DNA of 64,000 bases. It comes from Limnoperna fortunei (lineage: Eukaryota; Mollusca; Bivalvia; Mytilida; Modiolidae). Positions 1 to 11,500 of this stretch are shown here, one piece after another. Made by a program: the position numbers and the translations under genes. How positions within the stretch are numbered: position 1 is the first letter of the stretch; each line of letters begins with the position of its first letter. The stretch covers positions 48,263,288 to 48,327,287 of the forward strand of contig OX104125.1 of NCBI GenBank assembly GCA_944474755.1. Reading direction: 5' to 3'. The notes beneath the pieces are model-generated. The model worked only from the letters and a program-made list of their open reading frames with translations. It was not told the DNA's origin and did no database searches.

Positions 1-57
1 CTTTTATTGTCAAAATCTCAGTACTAATTTCACTTTTGTTTTCATGCATTTCTACAG

Positions 58-318
58 AATATTTTACAAAGAATATGAGAAGCACCTATGAATACATCGA
101 GGGAGACATTGTTGAACTGTCATGTGCTGTCTTAGATGACAACGTTACAGCTCACTGGGAGAAGGATGGTGTTGGTGTTCAACATGGTGACAAATACAAG
201 ATAACAGATGAAGGGAAAAACCATAAGCTGACCATACAACACATAAATCTGAATGATGCTGGAGACTACTGTGTCAAAATATGTGACAGAATGAGGTCAA
301 CATCTCTCCAAGTCAAAG
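58..318 (+). CDS. I-set immunoglobulin-domain exon (first of two on +)
   Basis: The exon is bounded by a good acceptor (tttctacag, AG at 56-57) and a donor (GT at 319-320). It is 261 bases, phase 1 at both ends, as is usual for Ig exons. It encodes about 87 residues beginning E-Y-F-T-K. Seen: the B-strand cysteine in 'VELSCAV', the W of 'AHWEKDG', and the F-strand signature 'NDAGDYCVKI' (D-x-G-x-Y-x, with the second cysteine). That is a complete I-set domain of titin/obscurin type. No signal peptide or membrane segment is visible; the gene starts left of the window. The next coding pieces on the same strand are the Ig exon at 1184 and the Roc exon at 2785, all in matching phase. The role is inferred to be a structural or recognition module of an intracellular multidomain protein. 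Confidence 0.85.
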
Positions 319-1183
319 GTTTGTTGAATGTAAACATGTAGGTTACAAAAGTGCAATTATTTGCCAGTAGGAACCCGTGCTGTTCAAAAAGTGAACACAT
401 CTTCAATAGTGAACACTCAAGAAAAAATGAGTAGCATTTCCTGTCACTTTAGTATATGGTCATTTATGGGAGCTTTCTAATTCTGCACTAAATGGAAAAT
501 GAACAGATTTGTATGGATCTACATACATAAAAAGAAATATTTCTCCAACACTTTGTAAAACATGCATTTAATTATTATTCATTTTTAAACATTTATGGAT
601 AAGCTTTCAAATTAAAAATAATTCCAATACTGCACCAGCCAATCAAAAGCTTCACACTTTTACATTCTGGGGTGTGAGAGGGGATTGCTGCTAATTTAAT
701 ATAAAACACTGTTGATATAAATGATATAGCACAAATTAATATTTACATTTGGTATGTATTTAATCGATATCCTGGATTTCTATTGGTTCAAACTGTTACT
801 GTTATAGATGACTTAGAATCATATCTTTGCATTTCTCAATGAAACCTGTAGCCATGAAGAGCAGGTGCTACCTTGACAGTAAAACAAACAATGAGTTCCA
901 TAAATCAACAAAAATACAATTGTGCACGATTTAAATCAAGACCCTGGCATTTTGTTAATGAATAAAATGTAACTATAAGAATTGAATGCATTCCTTTGAA
1001 GTTTCATTGACGTATACGTATATAAGCATTGACCGAGGAAAATTTTCATCATGAATCACTACCATGCTATATTGAGAATGTGCTTTGGTCAATGCTTTCA
1101 TTCGTCAATGAAACTTCAAAAGAATGCATTCAATTCTTAAATAATATTATGCTTGTACATTCATTGCTCTTATTTGTCCCTAG
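319..1183 (+). other. Intron between the two + strand Ig exons
   Basis: AT-rich sequence between a GT donor at 319 and an AG acceptor ending at 1183. The only structure I see is the palindromic element at 976-1139. No coding-like stretch is visible on either strand. Confidence 0.7.
976..1139. mobile_element. Short palindromic MITE-like element in intron
   Basis: The outer arms are near-perfect inverted repeats: 'taagaattgaatgcattc' at the left and its complement at the right end (to 1139). The match continues inwards through 'gaagtttcattgacg' and 'gcattgacc'. At about 164 bp with almost everything in the arms, it is a non-autonomous fold-back or MITE-type insertion. No coding content. Confidence 0.7.
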
Positions 1184-1438
1184 AATATTTTACTAAACCA
1201 TTGGGTACTTTGACATGTATGGAGGGGGAAACTGTTCAGTTTGAATGTGAAGTACTTGATGATCAAACAGCCCTGTGGTTCAAAGATGGGTCTAAAGTTA
1301 GCACATTGGACAAATATAAAGTAGAGACACATGAAAGACTTCACAGACTTGTTGTAATCAATACAAGACTTGCTGATATGGGAGAATACTCTGTGAAGAT
1401 AAAAAACTGTGTTCGACATTCTCGGCTCATTGTACAAG
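1184..1438 (+). CDS. I-set immunoglobulin-domain exon (second on +)
   Basis: The acceptor is tttgtccctag (AG at 1182-1183) and the donor GT is at 1439-1440. The exon is 255 bases, phase 1 to phase 1, giving 85 residues that again start E-Y-F-T-K, so it is a sister of the exon at 58. Seen: 'VQFECEV' with the B-strand cysteine, 'ALWFKDG' with the core tryptophan, and 'ADMGEYSVKI' at the F strand. The second core cysteine is absent, replaced by V after S, as is common in intracellular I-set domains. In-frame joining to the next exon at 2785 is possible. The function is not known; it is probably a spacer or binding module ahead of the GTPase domain. Confidence 0.85.
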
Positions 1439-2784
1439 GTAAGACATTAAGATTTCAGGTTGCTCTTGTGTTTTCATCTGTACTAGTTGTGTCATCCAAT
1501 TAAAATGCCTGAAACAGAATGTTGTTACAGTACATTTATGTTTCAGGCATTCTGATTAGTTGTCGGATATTAAACAGTGGATAGTCTATTGGATATCGCA
1601 ATATGAAATTTGTTTGACTACAGAAGATAGAAGTTTGTTAATATTTTTTAGCTCGTTTCTGCTGCACTTAACTCATGAAAAAGTAAAACAAAAATTTTTT
1701 TACCACTTATAAAAGATCACCTCTCCTTTTCCAAAGATTTATTGTGTAAGAACGCATTATTTTTTAACCTTCATCAAGCTTCACTGTGGTCGAACTTTCT
1801 GTTAATCAAAATTATGTAATTTAATTGATGTGTGATATGCACTAGGTATATTATTTTTACTTTTGAAAGCACTTTTTATCAGACAAAAGCCAATTTTTAC
1901 TTTTTAATATTTTTAATATATTTTTATTAATTTACTAAATTTTAGTAAAATGGTGCTAATTTGCATACCGTAATAACCATTCCATAGTAAGAATCCAGTA
2001 ATTTATACAAGATGCAATGAAACACACAATTTTAGGGGTTCAAGTAATACATAACGCACAGTGGTTTATTAAATATCGCAATAACTAACCTCGGGTATCA
2101 TTAATGATTGATTTTAAATGCGAAGTTGATAACACAATGGTGGCACTGTCCAAAAGATATCGAGATTGACCATGGCTGAATTTTTATTCAAGTACTTTTA
2201 GTCATCAAAGTGCCAGGAGTGATTTACTCCTGCTGCTACATTACGATGGGACTAAATTCATACCTTCGCCAAAAAAAAGCAGATAGGGTACGTTTATTCG
2301 TTCTAGCCTTTCATATCAATCAAAATTTGCCTGCTGTCTGTTGTCACCATCTTTTGTCTTCTTATTTCTATCATGTTCCCCACCCCTTACTTAGGGTTTT
2401 TAAGAAAAGAAAATAAAGGGGAAATAATTTAAAAATAGTTTAAATATGGTGTTAATATTAAACAATCTTCCTCTCAGGTAGTGTGTTCTGAATAGATCGT
2501 ATTTCATCTTATTAAATCATTTCAAATAATACCATTTGTTGCATAGAATTCTGAGAATATTGCTTGGTGTAACAATTAGGCGGGTAAGTGTTGTTGGCCT
2601 CTTGTTTGCTTCACCTCATTAGAATTTTAAGAATTATTCTTTATATTTTCATGTATAATGCTACAGTGTCCTTCCAAAAGTCAGGGTTCAGTTGTATACA
2701 TGTAATACCTGTATTGAATTAAGTTAGAAACCCATCATGAACATTTGATCTATTGATAATTACTGGTTTATTACTTTATAATAG
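1439..2784 (+). other. Intron before the Roc GTPase exon
   Basis: About 1.35 kb of AT-rich DNA ending at the acceptor tataatag (AG at 2783-2784). A 68-codon open frame at 2210-2416 lacks any recognisable domain and is probably chance. I see no repeat or RNA gene here. Confidence 0.6.
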
Positions 2785-2938
2785 AAATACCGACCGCTAT
2801 CAAACATTTAAGTGATGAAGATAAAGAATTGTACATAAATATCATCAAGACAGGAACTGAGATACGCAACTACATCCGAATTGTTATCCTTGGTGAAAAT
2901 GGGGTTGGTAAAACCTGTTTGCTGAGACGCCTACTAAA
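2785..2938 (+). CDS. Roc-type (ROCO family) GTPase exon, truncated by assembly gap
   Basis: After the acceptor at 2783-2784 a phase-1 exon reads (E)IPTAIKHLSDEDKELY and then 'IRIVILGENGVGKTCLLRRLL'. The last part is a textbook beta1 strand plus Walker A P-loop (GENGVGKT, fitting GxxGxGKT/S) of a Ras/Roc-like GTPase. It then stops at the N run. The leucine-rich helix after the P-loop (T-C-L-L-R-R-L-L) is typical of Roc domains of ROCO/LRRK and MFHAS-like proteins. Switch regions, the NKxD motif and any COR domain would lie in or beyond the gap. The two upstream Ig exons have compatible phase, so I infer one gene with Ig-Ig-Roc order. A small Rab-like GTPase is the alternative, but the N-terminal helical linker argues against it. 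Confidence 0.75.
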
Positions 2939-3138
2939 NNNNNNNNNNNNNNNNNNNNNNNNNNNNNNNNNNNNNNNNNNNNNNNNNNNNNNNNNNNNNN
3001 NNNNNNNNNNNNNNNNNNNNNNNNNNNNNNNNNNNNNNNNNNNNNNNNNNNNNNNNNNNNNNNNNNNNNNNNNNNNNNNNNNNNNNNNNNNNNNNNNNNN
3101 NNNNNNNNNNNNNNNNNNNNNNNNNNNNNNNNNNNNNN
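2939..3138. other. Assembly gap of 200 N
   Basis: Exactly 200 undetermined bases, a round size that suggests a scaffolding placeholder rather than a measured length. It interrupts the Roc exon, so the order and orientation of the sequence on the two sides are not proven by the sequence. Confidence 0.97.
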
Positions 3139-3274
3139 TGTTTCTGTTGCTTGGAAACATACCCGTGTGATCTCTTTGGATTTTCTTAAATACAAAACCA
3201 AACAGGGTTGTATTTGATCGTTTCACGAGAACATCTAGTGTTTTATTAATTTTTCGGAACACCTCAAGGTCTTT
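3139..3274 (-). other. Coding-like open frame abutting the gap, unrecognised
   Basis: On the minus strand an open frame runs from a stop just above 3274 into the N run. It reads K-D-L-E-V-F-R-K-I-N-K-T-L-D-V-L-V-K and then '...FGFVFKKIQRDHTG'. Its composition is protein-like (basic, with an amphipathic helix pattern), but I cannot assign a family. It could be a downstream exon of the minus-strand HEPN-Ig gene or chance. Weakly supported. Confidence 0.2.
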
Positions 3275-4133
3275 TCATTTTATAAACGTCCATATATGAT
3301 GAAACCTTCCGAGTAATCAACCCTAATTATAGACGACCAATCATCGACCGGTAAATCTCTCATCTAAATTTAGCGTAAATAAACATCATGTTTTACTTCT
3401 TCAATGCTAATGATATTTACCGGCATCGATAAATTAAGATAAGGAGAATTATGACACATATTTTTTTGTAACTTTTATTACTTTTCTGGACATTAAAATA
3501 GCCGGCGCTTTTGGTGGATTCCGCCGCTACCGCTACTTTTGAAAGCCCTGATCTTACTAGGAATGGCTGTTATCTATGCAAATTAGCACATTTATAATAA
3601 AATTAGGTCCCATTATCCATATACAGAAAAATGATCAACATAGCGTTTTTCTGGTGCATCTTTAAAGACGAAAAAAGAAATGTCTTCAATAAAGATCGTT
3701 TCCCGTAATGTAAAGATGAATATTATGTTTGAATTTTGTAGAAATAGACTGCATTATAATTTTTTATTTGCTACATTACGAGCAATAGGACTGAATTCTG
3801 GCGTTAATCCAACAAATCACAAAACTTACTTCGGATTATAACTGCAGTAAAATTTGGCCTAATAGAAACCATGCATTTTACCTTTTAGTTGCATAGATGA
3901 AAACTGCATGTAAAACATTTTGAAAACATTTCCAAATATCTGAGTTTCCAGTGGAGTGGCAATGCAAGACACTGTAATAGTTTTACATAAGACCATGTTT
4001 TTCTTAGGACACTGTTCCTACAAAGAGTGATAGCACTTGACAGTCAATTTTGTAAGGTATGTTTAGATTGGTAAAAATATAACAATAAAAAATTCAAAAA
4101 AATATAGCAATGAAAAAATTCAATAAATTTTAC
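3275..4133. other. No gene seen; presumed intron of the minus-strand gene
   Basis: AT-rich sequence. A short higher-GC stretch near 3490-3550 looks like part of an unidentified dispersed repeat. No exon with convincing splice sites was found. Confidence 0.4.
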
Positions 4134-4391
4134 CATCAATGTCAAGTCTTGCACTTCTTTCAGAACCTTCAAATTTGGCAGTATAAATTCCTCGATCCGT
4201 TAGGTCTGCATTTCTCACAACAAGTGTGTGCTTTACACCAGATGTTTCTATAACAAATTTGTTGGAAGCCTCTATTCTGTTGTCCTCTTTAAACCATTCA
4301 GCAATAATGTTACGTTCTCTAGTCCAACATTCAAATCTACCATCATTGCCTTCAAGTACTCTGATATCCTCAAGGTCCCTGGTGAGGAATT
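4134..4391 (-). CDS. I-set immunoglobulin-domain exon of the minus-strand HEPN-Ig gene
   Basis: On the minus strand the acceptor tttttacag (AG at 4393-4392) opens a 258-base exon that closes at a GT donor (4133-4132). It is phase 1 to phase 1. The 86 residues begin (E)FLTRDLEDIRVLEG, with a B-strand cysteine in 'GRFECWT', the core tryptophan in 'AEWFKED', and the F-strand motif 'TDRGIYTAKF' lacking the second cysteine, like the exon at 1184. The frame has no stop. The phase-1 entry exactly fits the phase-1 exit of the microexon at 7691-7727, which in turn fits the phase-0 end of the HEPN exon. I infer the order HEPN, linker, Ig. Later exons were not found before the N gap. Confidence 0.8.
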
Positions 4392-7300
4392 CTGTAAAAA
4401 GTTAAATAAAAGTTAGGTTTAACCTGTTCATATTGATAAGGGAAAAGCTTTTACATGTAAATTACTAGTTACTGGTATATAAAATTTCTTCACACTAGTG
4501 TCAAACATTAGTCACACTGCAGTTATTCTGCAAGTAATTATATTCATTACAAATGCTGTCAAAGAATCAGCAGGTGTTGAAAAATGTTTTGGGCTTTTTA
4601 ACTTTGAAACCCTAAGACCCAACATTAACGGGAGGCAGGACACTTTCACTGAAAATAATTTGTTTTATTTGTTTGATGGTGTTTAACGCCACTTTCAGCA
4701 ATTTTTCAGCTTTATCATGGCATCCAGTTTTTTTTGGGGAGGAAGCCGGAGTACCCGGAGAAAAGCCCGACCTGCGTTAGGATAACTGGAAAATAATTTG
4801 TCAATGAATTTTCTTTAAATTCGCAATATATAGTTAGTTTTTTATACAAGTTAGCACAATTCAGAATAAAAAATATGGGTTTCGAGGCTTATTTTCAAGA
4901 GGTTGAGCACTGAAATTTTAAATTTTCTAATAGATTATAGAGGGAAGAGAGTAAAAAAGCCGTACAATAAAAGATCATAAAAATTATGTCCAATGAAATT
5001 TTCTGAATTTTTGATAAGTCATGCAATAGGTATACATTTAGTGAAAAATAGGGGTTTCACAGTTAAATTTTTTTCTAACATGTCTAATGGGAAAAAACTG
5101 CTGAAAAAGTGCAAAAAAATTGTATTTTTTAAAGTCAAAATTACCTCCCTTGTTAAAAATTTCACTTTCATTATTTTTGACCATTTCGAACTCATTTATG
5201 TGAAAATTTGCATTTCAACCAATAATAAATTAAATTAATAATATAGGTACAAGACTTTCATTATTATTTTTAATTTTATGGAAATTAAGAGTAAATAATG
5301 AAAGAAATTATTATTGAATGTACCACAAATGTTCTATATATTGTGAAATTTTCACAATAAATGGCGGAAGGTGTCCTGCATCCTGGTTAAGTCCGTGCGA
5401 GACCGTTTTTACGGTAGTCAAGGACGTAAAAAAACCCCCATAAGTAAGTGCATCCCCTTAATTAACCATGCCCTAAAAATTTTCGGAGAGATGATTTGAA
5501 ATTGGATTTGTCATGTTTATTTTAATTAAAGTTACCATATTATTGTTTTGCAGAAAGTTCAGCATGTTTCTTGTGCAACTTAAGGGGATCAATTCGTAAT
5601 ATTTTGTCCCCATAGTACATGTAGTAAGGGCATCCTTTCTGTCTGAGAGATGGGGGTATTTTCTACAATTTTTGCACTACATTTCTTGGGCATTTTCATC
5701 GAACTCAACCCAGGGAAAAGTGTCCATCCAAGATGGTAAAAACGTCCTTTTCCGTTTGTCTCTTTCATATTTGAAGTATTTTTTGTGGGGGAATAGATTC
5801 ATTATTTGACCCCGTTTGGTCTTTGGATGCTTCTGACTCATCATCTGCTTTTTTTTCATTTTCTTAACGCTAGAGTTAAAGTTTAACAACGACATTTCTG
5901 GAATTCATAACCAAAATTAATTGGGGGATATTTTGTACAGGGAAAGGAAACAAACTTTAATTGTTATTGATCAATGTTGCTAAAGCACCCAGAAGATTAA
6001 GATTTGCCATAAATAGAAAATCAATATTGATTTGTTTTAGGATCTTAAAATAGATTTATGAGTATTTACAGGACAATATTGACAGTTAACACTTTAAGAA
6101 ACATTGAAAATAAAAACTACATTTTATTTGTTTAAAAAAATCGAGCCGGATGAGCTTTTTTCATAGAAAATCTGCAAGCCCAAGTTTTTTAAGCCCAGGA
6201 CATCGGGCTTTAGGAATTTTCAACCCCTGAACCCCTGATCAGACTTATAGTTCTTATTTATTAAGATTGTCACAAACTATGTGTTAAGTAAGGAATTAAG
6301 AAAAAAGAATCGAAGATACAGAGAAGTTTGAGATATTTCTATTGAATCAAAAGAATGGGCCCAGGACAGAACTATTTGATCTAGTAAATTAAAACTTTGA
6401 CAAGAGATAAACTTAACCATAAACTCTCAAGAGATTATATCACTTGCGTAATTTTTTAATTGCAATGAAATAGCATCTACCTTATGTAAAACTTAATTAA
6501 TCTTGCAATTTCCTATTTTCATTAATTAAAATTAATTCCTACATGTACACTGGCAATGATGATCCATTGTCAATCTAAGGCTTAGGTTAAAGAACAAAGA
6601 ACTTCAAAAATTTGACATTGAAATTAGTTTTCCAAGGTCATCCACTCTGGTATGCAACACATATACTAGTATATGGGGACCTACCTACATATAAAAAAAT
6701 CCTTCAAAGACAGATATGGCCGGATATCGTTAAGCAGGAAGTAGGTTAGCGACAACCTTAAATCGAATCCCACATTATGCTGATGCTGCATACCAAATTT
6801 CAAGAGACTGTGATAAGTAGTTGCTGAGAAAACTGCTACGAAAATTGTATACAAGTACTTAACAGCTGGGCAAAGATAAAACAAAATCCATTGACCCATT
6901 CTGAAGTTATCTGAAAACCACCGGTTGTGTGGTGGGGTATAAAAAGCAAAGCAAAATAATTCAGGAAAATTAAGAAACATATTCAAAAAAAGCTAGAAAA
7001 TACTGTTAGCAATCATCACTAATTGATAACTCTATCTCTCTTATGTCTAATAATGACCATGGTTTTGCTATGGTAAACGTTAACTCTAAACATAATCCTG
7101 TCACAATTTAAAATACTAGGTGCAAAGTTTAATGATTCTTTATGACATTGTGAATATCCAATAAAAACTACTTTTATGGAAGACAGAAATCTATTTTCAT
7201 TATTTTTACATCAACTGGATTCCAAAAGTTTAGTATCTGTGACTAACATCATTATACTAGCTAGCAACACATTTTACCAGAGCTTTCTACATGTACTAGT

Positions 7301-7690
7301 ACTTCTCACAAGGAAGGGATCTCCTGTCTTTATGCATTAATATTTTCAGTGATGTTATTGACTATTGAGGTAATTTTTGAGTTTTTTGAGTACTGAAGTT
7401 ATGTAATTGGTTTTTTAATGGTATATATTGACCATAGAAGCCAGGTTTATGTTTAAAAAAATTTGAGAGCAAAAGAATTAAAACGTTCATTCCCAAGACC
7501 ATGATGTCAAACAAGAAAAGCACAGGTACTAGTATTTAATTACAACTATTAATTTAAATTATTATTATATAAATATGTAACATACTTGTATAAATATGTG
7601 AATGATTACTAAACATTCCAACTAGTTTACTTCTAGCTTGTCAAGGGAGTTAATTAGCAAATACACAGTTTAGTTTACAAAGATATATAC
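4392..7690 (-). other. Intron of the minus-strand gene
   Basis: About 3.3 kb of AT-rich DNA between the microexon donor at 7690-7689 and the Ig acceptor at 4392. It contains the SINE fragment at 4662-4792. Reading frames in it (for example 4993-5238 and 6681-6986) have no recognisable domain or flanking splice support. Otherwise nothing was identified. Confidence 0.5.
4662..4792 (-). mobile_element. SINE 3' fragment (tRNA-headed mollusc family)
   Basis: The tail side reads 'ttgtttgatggtgtttaacgcc', followed by the family's 'agctttatcatggcatccag' and 'ggaggaagccggagtaccc' blocks, ending near 'aactgg'. It matches the fuller copy at 24925-25194 over the tail half and lacks the tRNA-like head, so it is a truncated copy inserted in minus orientation. 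Confidence 0.75.
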
Positions 7691-7727
7691 CTGGTAATTT
7701 CTTTTCCCCAAGTAGTTGTTTTATTGC
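7691..7727 (-). CDS. 37-base linker microexon of the HEPN-Ig gene
   Basis: The minus strand shows an acceptor (atattttcag, AG at 7729-7728) and a donor (ccag|gtatat, GT at 7690-7689) around 37 bases. Read in phase 0 it encodes AIKQLLGEKKLP and leaves one G over, that is phase 0 in and phase 1 out. The HEPN exon upstream ends in phase 0 (M-M-Q), and the Ig exon downstream starts in phase 1 with bases AA, so the joint codon is GAA (Glu), the same residue that opens the other Ig exons. One of the other two frames hits a stop. The phase bridge is the main support; transcript data would settle it. Confidence 0.65.
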
Positions 7728-8503
7728 CTGAAAATATAAATGAATATCACTGTATACTGGAAGTGATACTTCCACAGCACTTGGTGTTCAACACCCTGTC
7801 ACTCTAGGAGGTTATCAGTTGTCATATGGAAAGCCTGTAAGTGGACCATAGTTGGTAACATGTTTGAAGAGCGTCTCTCCTTATTCATGACAATACCCTT
7901 TTTGTTCATTTACATGTACATGATGTATAAAATGAGAAATGTAAAATTCTCAGTCCCAAAACAAATCACTTTACTAGTGGTCATCAAAATTTCCCCCAAA
8001 TTAACCCAACTACAAAATCCTATTAGCAATTGAATTGATTGTTAACATTTTGTCATTGAATTGTCCACAATACAAAATTTCTTTTTTGTAAAAGAAAATG
8101 AAACTTGATGCAATTTACGAATAATGAAGTTCTTACAATACACATGTAGTATCGTTACAAAATGACTATCCTAGACAGGACTCATCAGTGCACTAGCATG
8201 CAAACAAAAAATATTAAAAATCCAAATGATTAAACTATATCGTAGAGCTTTTATCATCACAGCTGGAAAATGTCATTTCTCAATAAGCGAATCAACAGTA
8301 CACCATGCAAAATACCTTAGAAATTAAATCATTTTCAAAAATAATAAAGCAGTAAGTTCATACAAGGATCCCTGAATTAATCAATGATATTCCTGTCAGC
8401 ACCAACATGTGGCGATACCCATGGGACTAACAGTTCACCAGCAGAGGCATTGGTTGCAAATATAATTTCATCAAAGATACCAATGATATCAAATTTACCT
8501 TGT
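7728..8503 (-). other. Intron segment left of the 45-bp array
   Basis: AT-rich DNA inside the large intron of the HEPN-Ig gene. No gene or known repeat was identified. From 8470 rightwards the sequence grades into the first degenerate unit of the 45-bp array. Confidence 0.5.
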
Positions 8504-11500
8504 CAGATGCACATTTCACCTAACATGGACAGCACAGAGTTACAATTATCATTGCACGTTTTACCTACCATGGAGAGCACACAGTTACAACTATTACTGC
8601 ACGTTTCACCTAACATGGAGGCCACAGAGTTACAATTATTACTGCACGTTTCACCTAACATGGAGAGCACAGAGTTACAATTATTACTGCACGTTTCACC
8701 TAACATGGAGGCCACAGAGTTACAATTATTACTGCACATTTCACCTAACATGGAGGCCACAGAGTTACACTTATTACTGCACGTTTCACCTAACATGGAG
8801 GCCACAGAGTTACAATTATTACTGCACATTTCACCTAACATGGAGGCCACAGAGTTACAATTATTACTGCACATTTCACCTAACATGGAGGCCACAGAGT
8901 TACACTTATTACTGCACGTTTCACCTAACATGGAGGCCACAGAGTTACAATTATTACTGCACGTTTCACCTAACATGGAGGCCACAGAGTTACAATTATT
9001 ACTGCACGTTTCACCTAACATGGAGACCACAGAGTTACAATTATTACTGCACGTATCACCTAACATGGAGACCACAGAGTTACAATTATTACTGCACGTT
9101 TCACCTAACATGGAGACCACAGAGTTACAATTATTACTGCACGTTTCACCTAACATGGAGGCCAAAGAGTTCCAATTATTACTGCACGTTTCACCTAACA
9201 CGGAGACCACAGAGTTACAATTATTACTGCACGTTTCACCTAACATGGAGGCCACAGAGTTCCAATTATTACTGCACGTTTCACCTAACATGGAGAGCAC
9301 AGAGTTACAATTATTACTGCACATATCACCTAACATGGAGGCAACAGAGTTACAATTATTACTGCACATTTCACCTAACATGGAGGCCACAGAGTTCCAA
9401 TTATTACTGCACATATCACCTAACATGGAGAGCACAGAGTTACAATTATTACTGCACGTATCACCTAACATGGAGGCGACAGAGTTCCAATTATTACTGC
9501 ACGTTTCACCTAACATGGAGGCCACAGAGTTCCAATTATTACTGCACGTTTCACCTAACATGGAGGCCACAGAGTTCCAATTATTACTGCACGTTTCACC
9601 TAACATGGAGAACACAGAGTTACAATTATTACTGCACGTTTCACCTAACATGGAGACCACAGAGTTACAATTATTACTGCACGTTTCAGCTAACATGGAG
9701 GCCACAGAGTTACAATTATTACTGCACGTTTCACCTAACATGGAGAGCACATAGTTACAATTATTACTGCACGTATCACCTAACATGGAGGCCACAGAGT
9801 TACAATTATTACTGCATGTTTCACCTAACATGGAGGCCACAGAGTTACAATTATTACTGCACGTATCACCTAACATGGAGGCCACAGAGTTACAATTATT
9901 ACTGCATGTTTCACCTAACATGGAGGCCACAGAGTTACAATTATTACTGCACGTTTCACCTAACATGGAGGCCACAGAGTTACAATTGTTACTGCATGTT
10001 TCACCTAACATGGAGGCCACAGAGTTACAATTATTACTGCACGTTTCACCTAACATGGAGGCCACAGAGTTACAATTATTACTGCACGTTTCACCAAACA
10101 TGGAGAGCACAGAGTTACAATTATTACTTCATGTTTCACCTAACATGGAGGCCACAGAGTTCCAATTATTACTGCACGTTTCACCAAACATGGAGACCAC
10201 AGAGTTACAATTATTACTGCACGTTTCACCTAACATGGAGACCACAGAGTTTCAATTATTACTGCACGTTTCACCTAACATGGAGGCCACAGAGTTCCAA
10301 TTATTACTGCACATTTCACCTAACATGGAGAGCACAGAGTTACAATTATTACTGCACGTTTCACCTAACATGGAGGCCACAGAGTTACAATTATTACTGC
10401 ACGTTTCACCTAACATGGAGACCACAGAGTTACAATTATTACTGCACGTTTCACCTAACATGGAGACCACAGAGTTACAATTATTACTGCACGTTTCACC
10501 TAACATGGAGAGCACAGAGTTACAATTATTACTGCACGTTTCACCTAACATGGAGAACACAGAGTTACAATTATTACTGCACGTTTCACCTAACATGGAG
10601 GCCACAGAGTTACAATTATTACTGCACGTTTCACCTAACATGGAGACCACAGAGTTACAATTATTACTGCACGTTTCACCTAACATGGAGGCAACAGAGT
10701 TACAATTATTACTGCACGTTTCACCTAACATGGAGACCACAGAGTTACAATTATTACTGCACGTTTCACCTAACATGGAGGCCACAGAGTTCCAATTATT
10801 ACTGCACATTTCACCTAACATGGAGAGCACAGAGTTACAATTATTACTGCACGTTTCACCTAACATGGAGGCAACAGAGTTACAATTATTACTGCACGTT
10901 TCACCTAACATGGAGAGCACAGAGTTACAATTATCACTGCACGTTTCACCTAACATGGAGGCCACAGAGTTACAATTATTACTGCATGTTTCACCTAACA
11001 TGGAGGCCACAGAGTTACAATTATTACTGCACGTTTCACCTAACATGGAGGCCACAGAGTTACAATTATTACTGCACGTTTCACCTAACATGGAGAACAC
11101 AGAGTTACAATTATTACTGCACGTTTCACCTAACATGGAGGCCACAGAGTTACAATTATTACTGCACGTTTCACCAAACATGGAGAGCACAGAGTTACAA
11201 TTATTACTGCACGTTTCACCTAACATGGAGGCCACAGAGTTACAATTATTACTGCACGTTTCACCTAACATGGAGAACACAGAGTTACAATTATTACTGC
11301 ACGTTTCACCTAACATGGAGGCCACAGAGTTACAATTATTACTGCACGTTTCACCTAACATGGAGGCCACAGAGTTCCAATTATTACTGCACATTTCACC
11401 TAACATGGAGAGCACAGAGTTACAATTATTACTGCACGTTTCACCTAACATGGAGGCAACAGAGTTACAATTATTACTGCACGTTTCACCTAACATGGAG

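Noticed and set aside
2829..3170. Open frame continuing through the N run at the Roc exon
   Set aside because: Continuity across unknown bases has no meaning. Only the part before the gap is annotated; the bases after it do not read as a GTPase in any + frame.
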